NCBI GenBank assembly: GCA_021800795.1 | Contig: JAJYYO010000027.1 | Coordinates: forward strand, 1 to 52,603 | DNA: 52,603 nt | From: Pseudomonadota bacterium | GTDB lineage: Bacteria > Pseudomonadota > Gammaproteobacteria > Burkholderiales > Gallionellaceae | Reading direction: 5' to 3' | In this document: in pieces, positions 16,516 through 27,879 of the stretch | Numbering within the stretch: position 1 is the first letter of the stretch | Layout of the letters: the number at the start of each line of letters is the position of its first letter | The notes under the pieces: model-generated | The model's database searches: none | Told to the model about the DNA's origin: nothing | What the model saw: only the letters and a program-made list of their open reading frames with translations | Made by a program: the position numbers and the translations under genes

Positions 16516-17738
16516 TGAACTGCTCCTTTATAACGTTGCGCGATTTGTTGTATCAGTTGTCTTGCCAGCGTGAGCTTGTCGGCGCGCGGCAGGGGATGCA
16601 TCCCTTCATGGTCGAACAAGATCAGCTCGTTGTCGTCGCTGCCGATGGCCTGCTGGGCGAGATTGCCCACCAGCAGCGGCAGTTTCTTTGAGCGGCGTTT
16701 TTGCTCGGCATATTCTGCCAGATTACAGCTTTCGGCGGCGAATCCCACACAATAGGGCGGATGCTCAAGCGCTGCGACCTGCGCCAGAATGTCCGGGTTG
16801 GGGACGAGTTCGAGGGTGAGCGGGGCGTTGCTTTTCTTGATTTTCTGCGCGCTGGTCTGTGCAACCCGGTAGTCGGCCACGGCTGCCACCGCGATGAAGA
16901 TATCGCAGGCGGCAACCTGTTGCATCACGGCAGAGCGCATTTCTTCGCAGCTTTGCACGTCGATTCTCCGGGCGTTCAGGGGGCAGGGCAGAGCGGTCGG
17001 GCCGGAAACCAGTATCACCTCGGCGCCTGCTTCCTGTGCTGCCTGTGCGATGGCATAACCCATTTTTCCCGAGCTGCGGTTGGTGATGCCGCGCACCGCA
17101 TCGATGGCTTCATAGGTCGGCCCTGCGGTAATCAGGATTTTTACACCGCTCAATTCCCTCGCCCCGCCTGCGGGGAGAGGGGGGAAGGAGCGCGGGGCGT
17201 TATTCAGAAATGCTGCGATGTCCGATGCCAATTGTTCGGGTTCCAGCATGCGCCCCATGCCGGTTTCGCCGCAGGCCTGCACCCCGCTGTCCGGGCCCAG
17301 CACCTGCACGCCATCCGCAATCAGTCGGGCGATGTTGCGTTGGGTAGCCTTGTTCTGCCACATTTCGCGGTTCATCGCAGGGGCAATCAGCAAGGGGCAG
17401 TTGCGCGCCAGACAGAGCGTGGATAAAAGGTCATCGGCCAGCCCATGCGCCAGCTTGGCAATGAAATCGGCGCTGGCAGGCGCGATCACGATGGCGTCCG
17501 CTTCACGACTCAGATTGATGTGCGCCATGCTGTCCGGCGCGCGTGCGTCCCACTGGTCCGTATAAACCGGTTTGCCGGACAGCGCTTGCAGGGTAGTCGG
17601 CGTGATGAAATGGCAGGCGGCTTCGGTCATCGCGACCTGCACCGAAAATCCCTGTTTCATCAATAAACGCAGCAGCCCGGCGGATTTATAGGCCGCGATG
17701 CCGCCGCTGATGCCGAGCACGATGTGTGATTTATTCAT
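16512..17738 (-). CDS. coaBC: CoaBC, phosphopantothenoylcysteine synthetase/decarboxylase
   Basis: 408 residues, bifunctional. The N-terminal CoaC flavoprotein (about 1-185) has [18 protein letters not shown] and the PAMNREMW motif; the C-terminal CoaB domain (from about 200) has [25 protein letters not shown] and the CTP-site region. Together they turn 4'-phosphopantothenate and cysteine into 4'-phosphopantetheine for coenzyme A. ATG 17738 begins the family N-terminus [16 protein letters not shown] 17747 is a nearby alternative. The linker between domains ([17 protein letters not shown]) is encoded by a palindromic repeat of the dispersed family inserted in frame. Confidence 0.95.
   Translation of the reverse strand: MNKSHIVLGISGGIAAYKSAGLLRLLMKQGFSVQVAMTEAACHFITPTTLQALSGKPVYTDQWDARAPDSMAHINLSREADAIVIAPASADFIAKLAHGLADDLLSTLCLARNCPLLIAPAMNREMWQNKATQRNIARLIADGVQVLGPDSGVQACGETGMGRMLEPEQLASDIAAFLNNAPRSFPPLPAGGARELSGVKILITAGPTYEAIDAVRGITNRSSGKMGYAIAQAAQEAGAEVILVSGPTALPCPLNARRIDVQSCEEMRSAVMQQVAACDIFIAVAAVADYRVAQTSAQKIKKSNAPLTLELVPNPDILAQVAALEHPPYCVGFAAESCNLAEYAEQKRRSKKLPLLVGNLAQQAIGSDDNELILFDHEGMHPLPRADKLTLARQLIQQIAQRYKGAVQ
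17154..17190 (-). repeat. Palindromic repeat inside the coaBC linker
   Basis: CCCTCGCCCCGCCTGCGGGG followed by AGAGGGGGGAAGG is a variant of the dispersed palindrome; CCCCGC and GCGGGG form the core hairpin. It is read in frame and lengthens the linker between the CoaC and CoaB domains. Confidence 0.65.
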
Positions 17739-17772
17739 GCTGCGCATCTTACAAGAAAAATAGATTGAATAC

Positions 17773-19035
17773 TTACTGACGAGTGGCAGGTTTTGCCTTG
17801 GCAGCAGAATTTTTAGCATGCAAGCCTGAATGTTGCAGGCAGTTCTGGTAGCGTCCGTACACCCGGCGGGCGAACCATTCAGTGGTGAGTTTGCGGCGTA
17901 TTTTCGGACTTTTAAGGTCGATTTCCGGCATCACGACGCGCGGCTGGGCGCCGGATGGGTCGGCCAGCGCGTACAGACGGTCATAAAGCGGCGTTTTGCC
18001 GAAACTTGCGAGCTTTTCCAGACGCAGATCGCGCTGTATCTCGGCTTCGTTCATTCGCAAGTTCGTTTTTATGGTGAGCAGTGCGTTGAGTGTGGCGCTG
18101 GGTTCGGATGAAATATTGCCGTTCCGGTAGCGCAGCAGATCGCCGTCCATTGCCAGTGTCTTTCCGGAGAGGCGCGATAAAGCCTGCTGAAATGCGGCAT
18201 TGCGGCTGCTGTAACGACCCGCGTTATAGTCGGCAAAACGATAGAGCATGTCAGCGTAGGGAGCGGGGTAGTCGAGCAGAATGGCGCTGCCGAAATAAAT
18301 GCCGCCGCGACGGGAAAATACCTCGTTGCGCAGGTTGCCGTGTATGGGGTAGGGATAGGGGCGTGCACGCACATGATTTTCGGCGAACTCGACGTTGACC
18401 TGCATCGGGCCGCCGGTGTGCACAGGGTTATAGTTGGGGTACAAGTCACGGCCTGCCGGAATACGGGCGATGATTTCTTCTATCAAATCGCTGAGTTCTT
18501 TTTCAGTCCTGAGCGCAGCGATGCGATTGCTATAACTGCGGCCATCCCTGGAGGTCGTGCTCAGCATCCAGTCAACCACCGTCTCAGGAACGCTGTATTT
18601 TGCGCTGCGCTGAGCGATCTCACGCCGGACTATGGCGGGCAGTCCCGGGACGACAGGGTCGGCCTGAAAGCTCGATTCCTGTTCGATGATCGCTGTTACG
18701 GCGCAGAAATTCTCTGCCGTGGGCCGGATTTGCAACGACCTGAATGCGCTTTGCAAGTCTCCGGCCCAGCCTTCCTTGTCCTCCAGCGCGACGGGCAGGA
18801 GTTTTAAAACGAATGCGTGTACTTCAGTTTCGTTCAATGCCGGGGACATGATGGCGGGTGGTGCTGCGGGCACAGAAGGTGCGGCATGGGGTTTTGCGCG
18901 GACGGGTGAGGGGGCTGTGGCGGATGGCTTTTCGGGGGATACTTGAACCGGCGGAGTGATCTGTACGGGCGTGCCGGCGCAGCCCGTCATCAGAGCGATC
19001 GGAACAAGCAATGCAAAACGGTTGAAATTGTGCAT
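17773..19035 (-). CDS. DUF1615 lipoprotein, possibly a cell-wall lytic enzyme
   Basis: 420 residues. A lipoprotein signal peptide ends in LMTGC, with Cys19 as the lipidated residue; a Pro/Ala-rich spacer follows (about 25-75). The body matches DUF1615: IIEQESSFQADPVVPGLP, TGGPMQVNVEFAE, YRFADYNAGRYSSRNAAFQQA. The EQESSF and GGPMQVN stretches recall lytic transglycosylase active regions (Glu in ExSxF), so peptidoglycan cleavage in the periplasm is plausible but not established. ATG 19035 is chosen to give the signal peptide; the frame runs further upstream. It is divergent from radC. Confidence 0.8.
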   Translation of the reverse strand: MHNFNRFALLVPIALMTGCAGTPVQITPPVQVSPEKPSATAPSPVRAKPHAAPSVPAAPPAIMSPALNETEVHAFVLKLLPVALEDKEGWAGDLQSAFRSLQIRPTAENFCAVTAIIEQESSFQADPVVPGLPAIVRREIAQRSAKYSVPETVVDWMLSTTSRDGRSYSNRIAALRTEKELSDLIEEIIARIPAGRDLYPNYNPVHTGGPMQVNVEFAENHVRARPYPYPIHGNLRNEVFSRRGGIYFGSAILLDYPAPYADMLYRFADYNAGRYSSRNAAFQQALSRLSGKTLAMDGDLLRYRNGNISSEPSATLNALLTIKTNLRMNEAEIQRDLRLEKLASFGKTPLYDRLYALADPSGAQPRVVMPEIDLKSPKIRRKLTTEWFARRVYGRYQNCLQHSGLHAKNSAAKAKPATRQ

Positions 19036-19157
19036 GTTGCAACGTTGATGTATAAGGGTTTGAGCATAGGCGAGTGCGGAGCAATCTGCAAGAAACTCGT
19101 GTGATAATGACAATGCGATAATTATCTGATGTGGTTACAGAATCACAGGGGGTGACC

Positions 19158-19832
19158 GTGAGTATCGTCGATTGGCCGGAGGGAGAGCGTCCGCGCGAGA
19201 AGCTGCTGGCGCGTGGCGCGGCGGCGTTGTCGGACGCTGAATTGCTGGCAATTTTTCTGCGCACCGGCATGAAGGGCAAGAGTGCTGTGGATCTGGCGCG
19301 CGAGTTGCTTGGCAGATACGGCAGCCTTACCCGGTTATTCGCCGCGGGGCTGAACGATTTTTGTACGGTCAAGGGCATGGGGCCGGCCAAGTTCGTGCAA
19401 CTGCAAGCCGTGCTGGAAATGTCACGGCGCGCCTTGCGGGAGGAGCTGCAAAGCGGAGATACGCTCAATTCGCCGCATGCGGTGCGCGATTACCTGCAAT
19501 TGTTGTTGGCAGGCCGACAGCAGGAAGTTTTTCTGGTGCTGTTTCTGGACACCCGGCATCGGGTGATTGCCTCGGAGGAGCTGTTTCACGGCACGCTCAG
19601 CCAGACCAGCGTTTATCCCCGCGAAGTGGTCAAGCGCGCACTGGCGCATAACGCCGCCGCAGTGATACTTGCGCACAACCATCCTGCCGGTGTTGCCGAG
19701 CCCAGTCAGGCGGATCAGCTATTGACCGGTGCGCTGAAACAGGCGCTGGCACTGGTCGATGTGAGCGTGCTCGATCACTTTGTGGTCGCGGCAGGACAGA
19801 CCTTGTCTTTTGCGGAGCGAGGGCTGCTGTAA
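19158..19832 (+). CDS. radC: RadC (JAB/MPN domain protein)
   Basis: 224 residues. An N-terminal helix-hairpin-helix region ([28 protein letters not shown]) precedes the metal-binding JAMM motif [14 protein letters not shown]. The family was once linked to DNA repair; its true function is unsettled. GTG 19158 is preferred ([16 protein letters not shown] is the usual start and GGGGG lies upstream); GTG 19131 and 19152 are alternatives. It stands alone, divergent from the DUF1615 gene and convergent with purB. Confidence 0.92.
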   Translation: MSIVDWPEGERPREKLLARGAAALSDAELLAIFLRTGMKGKSAVDLARELLGRYGSLTRLFAAGLNDFCTVKGMGPAKFVQLQAVLEMSRRALREELQSGDTLNSPHAVRDYLQLLLAGRQQEVFLVLFLDTRHRVIASEELFHGTLSQTSVYPREVVKRALAHNAAAVILAHNHPAGVAEPSQADQLLTGALKQALALVDVSVLDHFVVAAGQTLSFAERGLL

Positions 19833-19897
19833 GCCTATAGGCAGTAGGGTGGGCTGTCCTGAGTTTATCGAAGTGGTCTAATGTAGCCCGGCCTGCG

Positions 19898-21292
<1,395 letters not shown>

Positions 21293-21425
21293 TTACGCGA
21301 AACTGCATGGTTTAGGCATCAGTGAAAAATACCGTCACGGATGCACGTCAATTGGGGTAGCGCTGGTAAAAAATGCGTGAAATTATGATAAGGTGATACC
21401 TCTTTATACCCAATCGGAGCGCCCC

Positions 21426-21716
21426 ATGACGACCGCCGTTACTCGCCCTGTCGCAATCAAGATCGATCAGAATACCCGGGAACGCATCAAAAAACTGGCT
21501 GAAGCGCGTCAGCGAACTTCGCACTGGTTGATGCGCGAGGCGATCAGCCAGTATGTCGAGCGCGAGGAGAAGCGCGTAGCGTTCCGGCAGGATGCTGTCA
21601 ATGCCTGGAAGGAATATCAGGAAAACGGTTTACATGTAAGCGGTGAAGAGGTTGTGGGCTGGCTGTCGACCTGGGGCGAAGAAAACGAGCAAGCCGTTCC
21701 TGTATGTCACAAGTAA
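21426..21716 (+). CDS. Ribbon-helix-helix antitoxin-type protein without a toxin partner
   Basis: 96 residues. The N-terminal ribbon-helix-helix domain (RPVAIKIDQNTRERIKKLAEARQRTSHWLMREAISQYVEREE) is that of CopG/ParD-like DNA-binding antitoxins, and the C-terminal part (SGEEVVGWLSTWGEE) resembles the toxin-wrapping tail of such proteins. A RelE/ParE toxin normally follows with overlap, but none is present; the next gene encodes a zinc-finger protein. It is either an orphan antitoxin or a plain regulator. ATG 21426 is chosen; a start at 21393 would add 11 residues outside the domain. Confidence 0.8.
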   Translation: MTTAVTRPVAIKIDQNTRERIKKLAEARQRTSHWLMREAISQYVEREEKRVAFRQDAVNAWKEYQENGLHVSGEEVVGWLSTWGEENEQAVPVCHK

Positions 21717-21763
21717 GGTTTGCATCTTCAATGGCATGAGGACTTGCAGACAAGGAGGCAACC

Positions 21764-21991
21764 ATGAAATGCCCGATTTGCAAGCATGGCAGCACGCATA
21801 GGGGTAACGCCAGCATCACGCTGGAACGGGATGGTACGACGCTGCTCTTTAAAAATGTACCCGCGGATATTTGCGATAACTGCGGTGAAATTTATCACGA
21901 TGAGGAGGTTGCCCGCTCATTGCTGGAACAAGCTGACCAGGCTTCAGCCCGTGGCGTTGAACTGGATGTGAGGCGCTACGCAGCGGTGTAA
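21764..21991 (+). CDS. YgiT/MqsA-type zinc-finger protein
   Basis: 75 residues. CPICKHG and CDNCGE give four zinc ligands, followed by IYHDEEVARSLLEQADQA, the pattern of YgiT-type (MqsA N-terminal) antitoxins. The helix-turn-helix domain of full MqsA is missing, as in the short class normally paired with a DUF4258 toxin encoded just upstream. No such toxin is present; only 47 bp separate it from the ribbon-helix-helix gene. AGGAGG at 21752-21757 is a strong ribosome site. Confidence 0.82.
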   Translation: MKCPICKHGSTHRGNASITLERDGTTLLFKNVPADICDNCGEIYHDEEVARSLLEQADQASARGVELDVRRYAAV

Positions 21992-22113
21992 CGGTATTGG
22001 CGTAACTGTGTTTTTAACGTCTCCGTCAGGCTCAAAAACTTGCCTATATCAGATTTTGAACTATATTTACTGCAATGCTACTCTAGCTACAGGGTTAAAA
22101 ATGGGGAAAAGTA

Positions 22114-23109
22114 ATGATTATTAAAGAAGCAGACGATAAAGGTGCGCAAATTATTGCTTTGCAGCGTTTGCAGACTAGGCCGGATTGCCATTCAGACACC
22201 CGGAAGCGGATCGAACAAGAAATTCGCAATATTCAAGCGGGCATTAAGGGCGAAAATGAAGCTGCATATGAAATGAAAGTGCATTGGGGCGCATCGAAAA
22301 ACTGGATGATTATTCATGATTTGAGAATCGAATATGGCGATCTGGTCGCTCAAATCGATCATTTGATTATTAATCGCTGGTTGGAATTTTGGGTGTGTGA
22401 AAGTAAGCGTTTTTCGGAAGGCGTTGCCATTAATGAACATGGAGAGTTCGCGGCATTTTTTGGCAGCAAGCCTTATGGCGTCCCTTCACCCATTGAGCAG
22501 AATAACCGCCATATTCTTATACTGAAACGTTTTCTTGAGTCAGGTGCAGTCAAACTGCCGACGCGGCTTGGCTTCACAATCAAGCCGGATTTGAAGAGCC
22601 TTGTGCTGGTCTCTAAGCATGCGAGAATTAGCCGTCCCAAGATTAAAGTTGATGGATTGGATTGCATCATTAAAAATGATCAACTCTTCAAGGCAATAGA
22701 TAAGGCTCTGGATGCAAATAACAATCCTCTTTTAATGGCAAAAATAATTGGCCAGGATACATTGGAGTTGATTTGTCGTGAGATTGTTGGTCAGCACAAG
22801 CCGATACAATTCAACTGGTCAGCCAAATTTGGCCTCTTAGTCAGTCCGACGGCAGTTTCTCCAGTGCAAACACCGCCAGAAATCATTCAGGATATGGTAA
22901 AGTCAAAACCAGTTATTCAATCTGCAAGAGAGATTTCTGCGCCATCCATAACAACCAATGAAGGGACCGAAAAGCCAAAGCAAAAATTGGTGTGTGCATC
23001 TTGCTCACAAGCTGTGCCATATAACGTTGCAAAATTTTGTTGGTTTAATAAACCTAAATTTGGCGGAAAAGTCTATTGCATGGAATGCCAAAAAGCTGTC
23101 CAGACTTAG
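22114..23109 (+). CDS. NERD-domain nuclease-related protein with C-terminal zinc finger
   Basis: 331 residues. The NERD domain (about 40-150) carries GIKGENEAAYEM, VAQIDHLIIN and VCESKRF, giving the Glu...Asp...Glu-x-Lys arrangement of restriction-like nucleases. A C-terminal finger has CASC and CMEC pairs (CASCSQAVPYNVAKFC...YCMEC). The middle is unassigned. No membrane segment is visible. The gene is clearly richer in A/T than its surroundings, suggesting transfer. Nuclease activity and a defence role are inference only; many NERD proteins are uncharacterised. Confidence 0.8.
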   Translation: MIIKEADDKGAQIIALQRLQTRPDCHSDTRKRIEQEIRNIQAGIKGENEAAYEMKVHWGASKNWMIIHDLRIEYGDLVAQIDHLIINRWLEFWVCESKRFSEGVAINEHGEFAAFFGSKPYGVPSPIEQNNRHILILKRFLESGAVKLPTRLGFTIKPDLKSLVLVSKHARISRPKIKVDGLDCIIKNDQLFKAIDKALDANNNPLLMAKIIGQDTLELICREIVGQHKPIQFNWSAKFGLLVSPTAVSPVQTPPEIIQDMVKSKPVIQSAREISAPSITTNEGTEKPKQKLVCASCSQAVPYNVAKFCWFNKPKFGGKVYCMECQKAVQT

Positions 23110-23193
23110 CGCAAGGTTTCTGCTTGATGTCCGTGGTTCGTTTTACCAATTACTTTTTGAAAGTGCTCTTTAAGTTTCACCCTTATCCCCTGT

Positions 23194-23416
23194 GCGCCGC
23201 CGAAGACAGTCAACAAACAGCGGTGGTTTAAGGCGAGCACTGTTTGAGCTCCGCCGCAGGGCGGGATGTGTGCGCACTGCCAGGGCGAGTTGCGCAGCCC
23301 CGCTGTTTGCTGACTGTCGAGGGTACCCCGCAGGGGCGGCAAACCGGGGGCGATTTCTTTCGATTACCTTTCTTGGCAAGACAAGAAAGGTAATCAGCTG
23401 CCGGGCTGCCCCCGGC
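23194..23416. repeat. Structured G/C-rich intergenic element with nested inverted repeats
   Basis: This fills the 312-bp spacer between the NERD gene and mnmA. GACAGTCAACAAACAGCGG (23205-23223) pairs with 23300-23318 with one mismatch. A perfect 14-bp hairpin (GATTACCTTTCTTG at 23362-23375 with 23382-23395) is enclosed by CCGGGGGC (23344-23351) and GCCCCCGG (23408-23415). No gene is supported here: frames on both strands are open only because of G/C bias. It resembles a class of dispersed intergenic repeats in proteobacteria. Confidence 0.7.
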
Positions 23417-23421
23417 AAAAA

Positions 23422-24549
23422 TTACATCCCTGCTTCGATGATCGCGCCGCCCAGACAAACGTCGCCCTCGTAGAGCACGACTGACTGACCGGGCGTGACC
23501 GCCCATTGCGGCTGATCGAAGGAGACTGAACACTGCTCACCTGCAATCTCCGTGATGCGGCAGGGCGCATCCGCCTGACGGTAACGAGTCTTGGCGGCAT
23601 AAGGATGATTGAGGATGGGCGCGGTACCGCTGATCCAGTGCGCATCAAGGGCCGTAAGATTCGAGCTTAGCAGCGCCGGATGATCGTGACCCTGAACCAC
23701 GATCAGTATGTTCTTAGCCATGTTTTTACCCGCCACGAACCAGGGTTCATGCTTGTCTTCGGTTTTCTGTTCTCTGTCCTCTGTCTTCTGTCCTCTGATG
23801 CCCCCTATCCCCAGACCCTGGCGCTGGCCCAGCGTATAGAACGACAGTCCGATGTGATGGCCGACCAGACGGCCTTCCGGCGTGCGCATTTCGCCGGGCT
23901 GGGTGGGCAGATAGCCGCTCAGGAATTCGCGGAACGGGCGTTCGCCGATGAAGCAGATGCCGGTGCTGTCCTTCTTGGCATGGTTGCACAGACCATGCTG
24001 TTCGGCAATCTTGCGCACCTCGGTTTTCTGAAGTTCTCCTAAAGGGAATATCGCGCGGGAGAGTTGCGATTGATTCAGACGATGCAGAAAGTAGCTCTGA
24101 TCCTTGCCGGAATCCGCAGCTTTAAGCAGCTGAAACAGGCCACCCACTTCGCGTACTTTGGCATAGTGCCCGGTGGCGATGGTGTCTGCGCCAAGTTGCA
24201 CGGCATGATCGAGAAAAGCCTTGAACTTGATTTCGGCGTTGCACAGGATGTCGGGATTGGGTGTGCGCCCGGCCTGATATTCGCGCAGGAAGGCGCTGAA
24301 CACGCGATCCTTGTATTCCTTTGCGAAATTCACCGCCTCGATGGGAATGCCGATGGTGTCGGCGACCGACACCGCATCGAGCAGATCCTGGCGCGACGAG
24401 CAATATTCGCTGTTGTCGTCGTCTTCCCAGTTCTTCATGAACAGGCCGATCACGTCATAACCCTGTTCTTTCAGCAACAGCGCGGTGACGGAAGAGTCCA
24501 CGCCACCGGACATGCCAACCACAACCCGAGGTTTAGAGATGGTTTTCAC
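23422..24549 (-). CDS. mnmA: tRNA-specific 2-thiouridylase MnmA
   Basis: About 375 residues. It thiolates U34 of tRNA(Lys, Glu, Gln), taking sulfur through a Cys persulfide. The PP-loop [30 protein letters not shown] (first catalytic Cys), ATGHYAKV and [16 protein letters not shown] (second Cys) are present. GTG 24549 begins [15 protein letters not shown] and has GAGGGGA upstream; the alternative ATG 24612 overlaps the nudJ stop but would put a dispersed repeat ([10 protein letters not shown]) into the N-terminus. A loop of ~18 extra residues ([18 protein letters not shown]) near two-thirds of the length is encoded by a heptanucleotide repeat. nudJ-mnmA order is conserved with E. coli. Confidence 0.94.
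   Translation of the reverse strand: MKTISKPRVVVGMSGGVDSSVTALLLKEQGYDVIGLFMKNWEDDDNSEYCSSRQDLLDAVSVADTIGIPIEAVNFAKEYKDRVFSAFLREYQAGRTPNPDILCNAEIKFKAFLDHAVQLGADTIATGHYAKVREVGGLFQLLKAADSGKDQSYFLHRLNQSQLSRAIFPLGELQKTEVRKIAEQHGLCNHAKKDSTGICFIGERPFREFLSGYLPTQPGEMRTPEGRLVGHHIGLSFYTLGQRQGLGIGGIRGQKTEDREQKTEDKHEPWFVAGKNMAKNILIVVQGHDHPALLSSNLTALDAHWISGTAPILNHPYAAKTRYRQADAPCRITEIAGEQCSVSFDQPQWAVTPGQSVVLYEGDVCLGGAIIEAGM
23752..23800. repeat. Degenerate heptanucleotide repeat inside mnmA
   Basis: Read on the plus strand in steps of seven: CTTGTCT TCGGTTT, then TCTGTTC TCTGTCC, TCTGTCT TCTGTCC, TCTGATG. It is translated in mnmA as a Lys/Glu/Asp/Gln-rich loop. Confidence 0.85.
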
Positions 24550-24550
24550 A

Positions 24551-24592
24551 TTTGTCCCCTCTCCCTCCGGGAGAGGGTTTGGGTGAGGGAGG
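24551..24592 (+). repeat. Dispersed palindromic repeat, copy at the 5' end of mnmA
   Basis: TTGTCCCCTCTCCC, loop TCC, GGGAGAGGG then TTTGGGTGAGGGA: the same core as the copies at 622 and 11067. It lies between the nudJ stop and the preferred mnmA start and may supply the mnmA ribosome site on the minus strand. Confidence 0.85.
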
Positions 24593-24604
24593 CGGACTTG
24601 TCCG

Positions 24605-25054
24605 TTACTCATGGTAGTGCACCAGGATATCGAGCGGATAACGTTTTCCCGCCAGATAATCCTCGCAGCAGCGCAATACCAGCGGGCTGCGGTGCAGGGA
24701 CTGGCTGGCGCGTATCTCGTCCAGCGTCATCCAAACGGCGCGCACGATGCCCTGATCCAGTTCTCGTTCCGGGTAGTGGGCGGTGACTTCCCCGCAAAAG
24801 GCGAAGCGCAAAAAGGTGGTGTCAGATGCCGGTGCATGCCAGCGGTAGATGCCGAGCAAATGCTGCGGCAGGAAGTCATAGGCCGATTCTTCCAGCGCTT
24901 CGCGAGCGGCGGCCTCGGTCAGCGTTTCGCCCGCTTCCCAGTGTCCGGCGGGCTGGTTGAAGCGCAGCCCTTGCGAGGTTTCCTCTTCTATCAGCAGGAA
25001 ACGGCCCTCCCGTTCGGTGACGGCAGCGACAGTGACATGTGGTTTCCAGATCAT
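24605..25054 (-). CDS. nudJ: Nudix phosphatase NudJ
   Basis: 149 residues. The Nudix box is [21 protein letters not shown] (positions about 37-57), with Ser in place of the last Gly of the consensus. N-terminal [22 protein letters not shown] is typical of NudJ. E. coli NudJ removes phosphate from thiamine pyrophosphate precursors and nucleoside tri- and diphosphates. It lies upstream of mnmA on the same strand, the conserved neighbour. Confidence 0.9.
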   Translation of the reverse strand: MIWKPHVTVAAVTEREGRFLLIEEETSQGLRFNQPAGHWEAGETLTEAAAREALEESAYDFLPQHLLGIYRWHAPASDTTFLRFAFCGEVTAHYPERELDQGIVRAVWMTLDEIRASQSLHRSPLVLRCCEDYLAGKRYPLDILVHYHE

Positions 25055-25080
25055 TTGACGTTTATATACGCTTATAAATG

Positions 25081-25110
25081 AAAAAAGACAGGGTTCCCCC
25101 TGTCTTTTTT
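25081..25110. terminator. Bidirectional intrinsic terminator
   Basis: AAAAAAGACAGGG, loop TTCC, CCCTGTCTTTTTT: a perfect stem with A- and T-runs on either side. It ends the small secreted-protein gene at 25125-25352 and separates it from nudJ. Confidence 0.92.
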
Positions 25111-25124
25111 AACGGCTGCCTGTA

Positions 25125-25352
25125 TTACTTGGCAGCTGGGGCTTCTGCTGGAGCAGCAGCTTCAGCCTTCTTTGCTTTTTTGTGCTTTTTGTGCTTCTTT
25201 ACTTCTTTCTTTTCTTCGGCCTTGGTTTCTGCTTTCGCTGGTGCAGCGGCAGTCATACCGGCATCCTTGGCAGGAGCAGCATCGGCTGCAACAGCGGTGA
25301 AGGAAACAGCGGCGAAAATACCAGCGATCAGTACGGATAACAGTTTGCTCAT
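25125..25352 (-). CDS. Small exported Ala/Lys-rich protein
   Basis: 75 residues. A signal peptide (SKLLSVLIAGIFAAVSFTAVAA, cleavage probably after AVA or VAA) precedes an Ala/Pro/Lys/Glu mature part with the basic run KKEVKKHKKHKKAKKAE. A CTGGAG ribosome site lies upstream, a terminator lies downstream, and the 5' leader has a small GACAC-CGAA-GTGTC hairpin. Such low-complexity periplasmic peptides are common in this bacterial group, with unknown or acid/metal-stress roles; none can be assigned. Confidence 0.8.
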   Translation of the reverse strand: MSKLLSVLIAGIFAAVSFTAVAADAAPAKDAGMTAAAPAKAETKAEEKKEVKKHKKHKKAKKAEAAAPAEAPAAK

Positions 25353-25466
25353 CGTAAACTCCAGTTTAAGTCAGTTAAGGATATTTGGCATGTTTGCCGA
25401 CACTTCGGTGTCGCTGCCTACAACGTACTGTTCGTCTGGTCGGTTGACAACGGAAAGCATAATTCT

Positions 25467-25553
25467 TGGTGCCGGGGGGGGGAATCGAACCCCCACGCCC
25501 TTTCAGGCACCGGATTTTGAGTCCGGCACGTCTACCAGTTCCATCACCCCGGC
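25467..25553 (-). tRNA. tRNA-Leu (CAA)
   Basis: On the minus strand the gene starts GCCGGGGTGATGGAACTGG and ends CCCCGGCACCA with encoded CCA. The anticodon arm CCGGA-CTCAAAA-TCCGG gives anticodon CAA (codon UUG). The T arm has GGTTCGATTCC, and the long variable arm (GCCTGAAAGGGCG) is typical of class II leucine tRNA. Length 87 nt. Confidence 0.97.
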
Positions 25554-25630
25554 AAGGAGGGGCGCATTATCCATGAAACAGTTGCCCATATCAACTACAA
25601 TCGCGCCTTTGCAATAATGACGGGCAGTGG

Positions 25631-26659
25631 ATGCGTACCGAAGAATTTGATTTTGAATTGCCCGAAGAACTGATTGCCCAGCACCCGCCGAAGATGCGAG
25701 GGGCCAGTCGCTTGCTGTGCGTGCAGGGCGAGGCGCTGGAGGACAGACAGTTTGCCGATTTGCTGCAAAAAATAAAGCCGGGCGATCTGCTGGTGCTCAA
25801 TGACACGCGGGTCATCAAGGCGCGTTTGTTCGGCGTCAAGCAAAGCGGCGGGAAAGTCGAAGTGCTGATCGAGCGCGTGCTGGGCGAGCATGAGGTGCTG
25901 GCCCAGGTGCGCGCCAGCAAATCGCCTAAAACAGGTAGTGATATCCTCTTGGCGGGGGAGTTAAGCGTCGAGGTACTGGGGCGCGAGGGCGAGTTTTTTC
26001 ACTTACGCTTTAACTCGGAAGTGCCGGTGCTGGATTTGCTGGAGCGCTTCGGCAGTTTGCCGCTGCCTCCCTATATTACGCATGCCGCTGAGGCGGATGA
26101 CGAGTCGCGCTACCAGACGGTGTTTGCGCGCGAAGCGGGTGCGGTGGCGGCGCCGACGGCCGGCCTGCATTTTGACGAGGCAATGCTGCAAGCTTTGAAA
26201 GATAAGGGCGTGAACCTTGCATACGTGACGCTGCATGTGGGGGCGGGCACCTTCCAGCCGGTGCGCGCTGAATTCGTGCATGAGCACGTGATGCACAGCG
26301 AATGTTACGAAATACCGCAGACAACGGTTGATGCGATCGAAGCTGCGCGCAAGGCGGGCGGGCGTGTGGTGGCGGTGGGTACGACCAGCCTGCGCGCGCT
26401 GGAAAGTGCTGCGTCACTGGAAGATGGATTGCAGGCAGGCACGGGCGAGACAAGCATCTTCATCACGCCGGGCTTCAGATTCCGTGTGGTGGATGTGTTG
26501 CTGACCAATTTTCACCTGCCCAGATCCACCTTGCTGATGCTGGTTTCCGCATTCGGCGGAACGGATGAGATGCGTGCGGCGTACCGGCATGCGGTGGAGC
26601 AGCAATATCGCTTCTTCAGTTACGGCGATGCGATGCTGATAGGGAAAAACAGTCGCTAG
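25631..26659 (+). CDS. queA: S-adenosylmethionine:tRNA ribosyltransferase-isomerase QueA
   Basis: 342 residues. It converts preQ1 in tRNA to epoxyqueuosine, the step after Tgt. Conserved stretches: [72 protein letters not shown] and [18 protein letters not shown]. It heads queA-tgt-yajC-secD-secF, a classic order. Its last codons and stop (AGT CGC TAG) are the first unit of a heptanucleotide repeat. Confidence 0.97.
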   Translation: MRTEEFDFELPEELIAQHPPKMRGASRLLCVQGEALEDRQFADLLQKIKPGDLLVLNDTRVIKARLFGVKQSGGKVEVLIERVLGEHEVLAQVRASKSPKTGSDILLAGELSVEVLGREGEFFHLRFNSEVPVLDLLERFGSLPLPPYITHAAEADDESRYQTVFAREAGAVAAPTAGLHFDEAMLQALKDKGVNLAYVTLHVGAGTFQPVRAEFVHEHVMHSECYEIPQTTVDAIEAARKAGGRVVAVGTTSLRALESAASLEDGLQAGTGETSIFITPGFRFRVVDVLLTNFHLPRSTLLMLVSAFGGTDEMRAAYRHAVEQQYRFFSYGDAMLIGKNSR

Positions 26660-26678
26660 TTACCAGTTGTGAGTGGTG
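26651..26678 (+). repeat. Heptanucleotide repeat at the end of queA
   Basis: In steps of seven: AGTCGCT AGTTACC, AGTTGTG AGTGGTG. It overlaps the queA stop codon. The first unit, AGTCGCT, recurs behind secF at 31044. Confidence 0.7.
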
Positions 26679-26695
26679 CGATTTAATTATTTTAA

Positions 26696-27820
<1,125 letters not shown>

Positions 27821-27879
27821 AGCTGTAACATGCTTCATGCTAGAATGCGCACCTTTTGATTGATTCATGGAGTTAGACA

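Noticed and set aside
19833..19897. Terminator between radC and purB
   Set aside because: No stable stem with a T-run was found, only a degenerate CCTGAG...TCGAAG-type short repeat.
23110..23420. Overlapping open frames of 80-100 codons on both strands
   Set aside because: They arise from G/C-rich inverted repeats, lack ribosome sites and have arginine/proline-rich composition.
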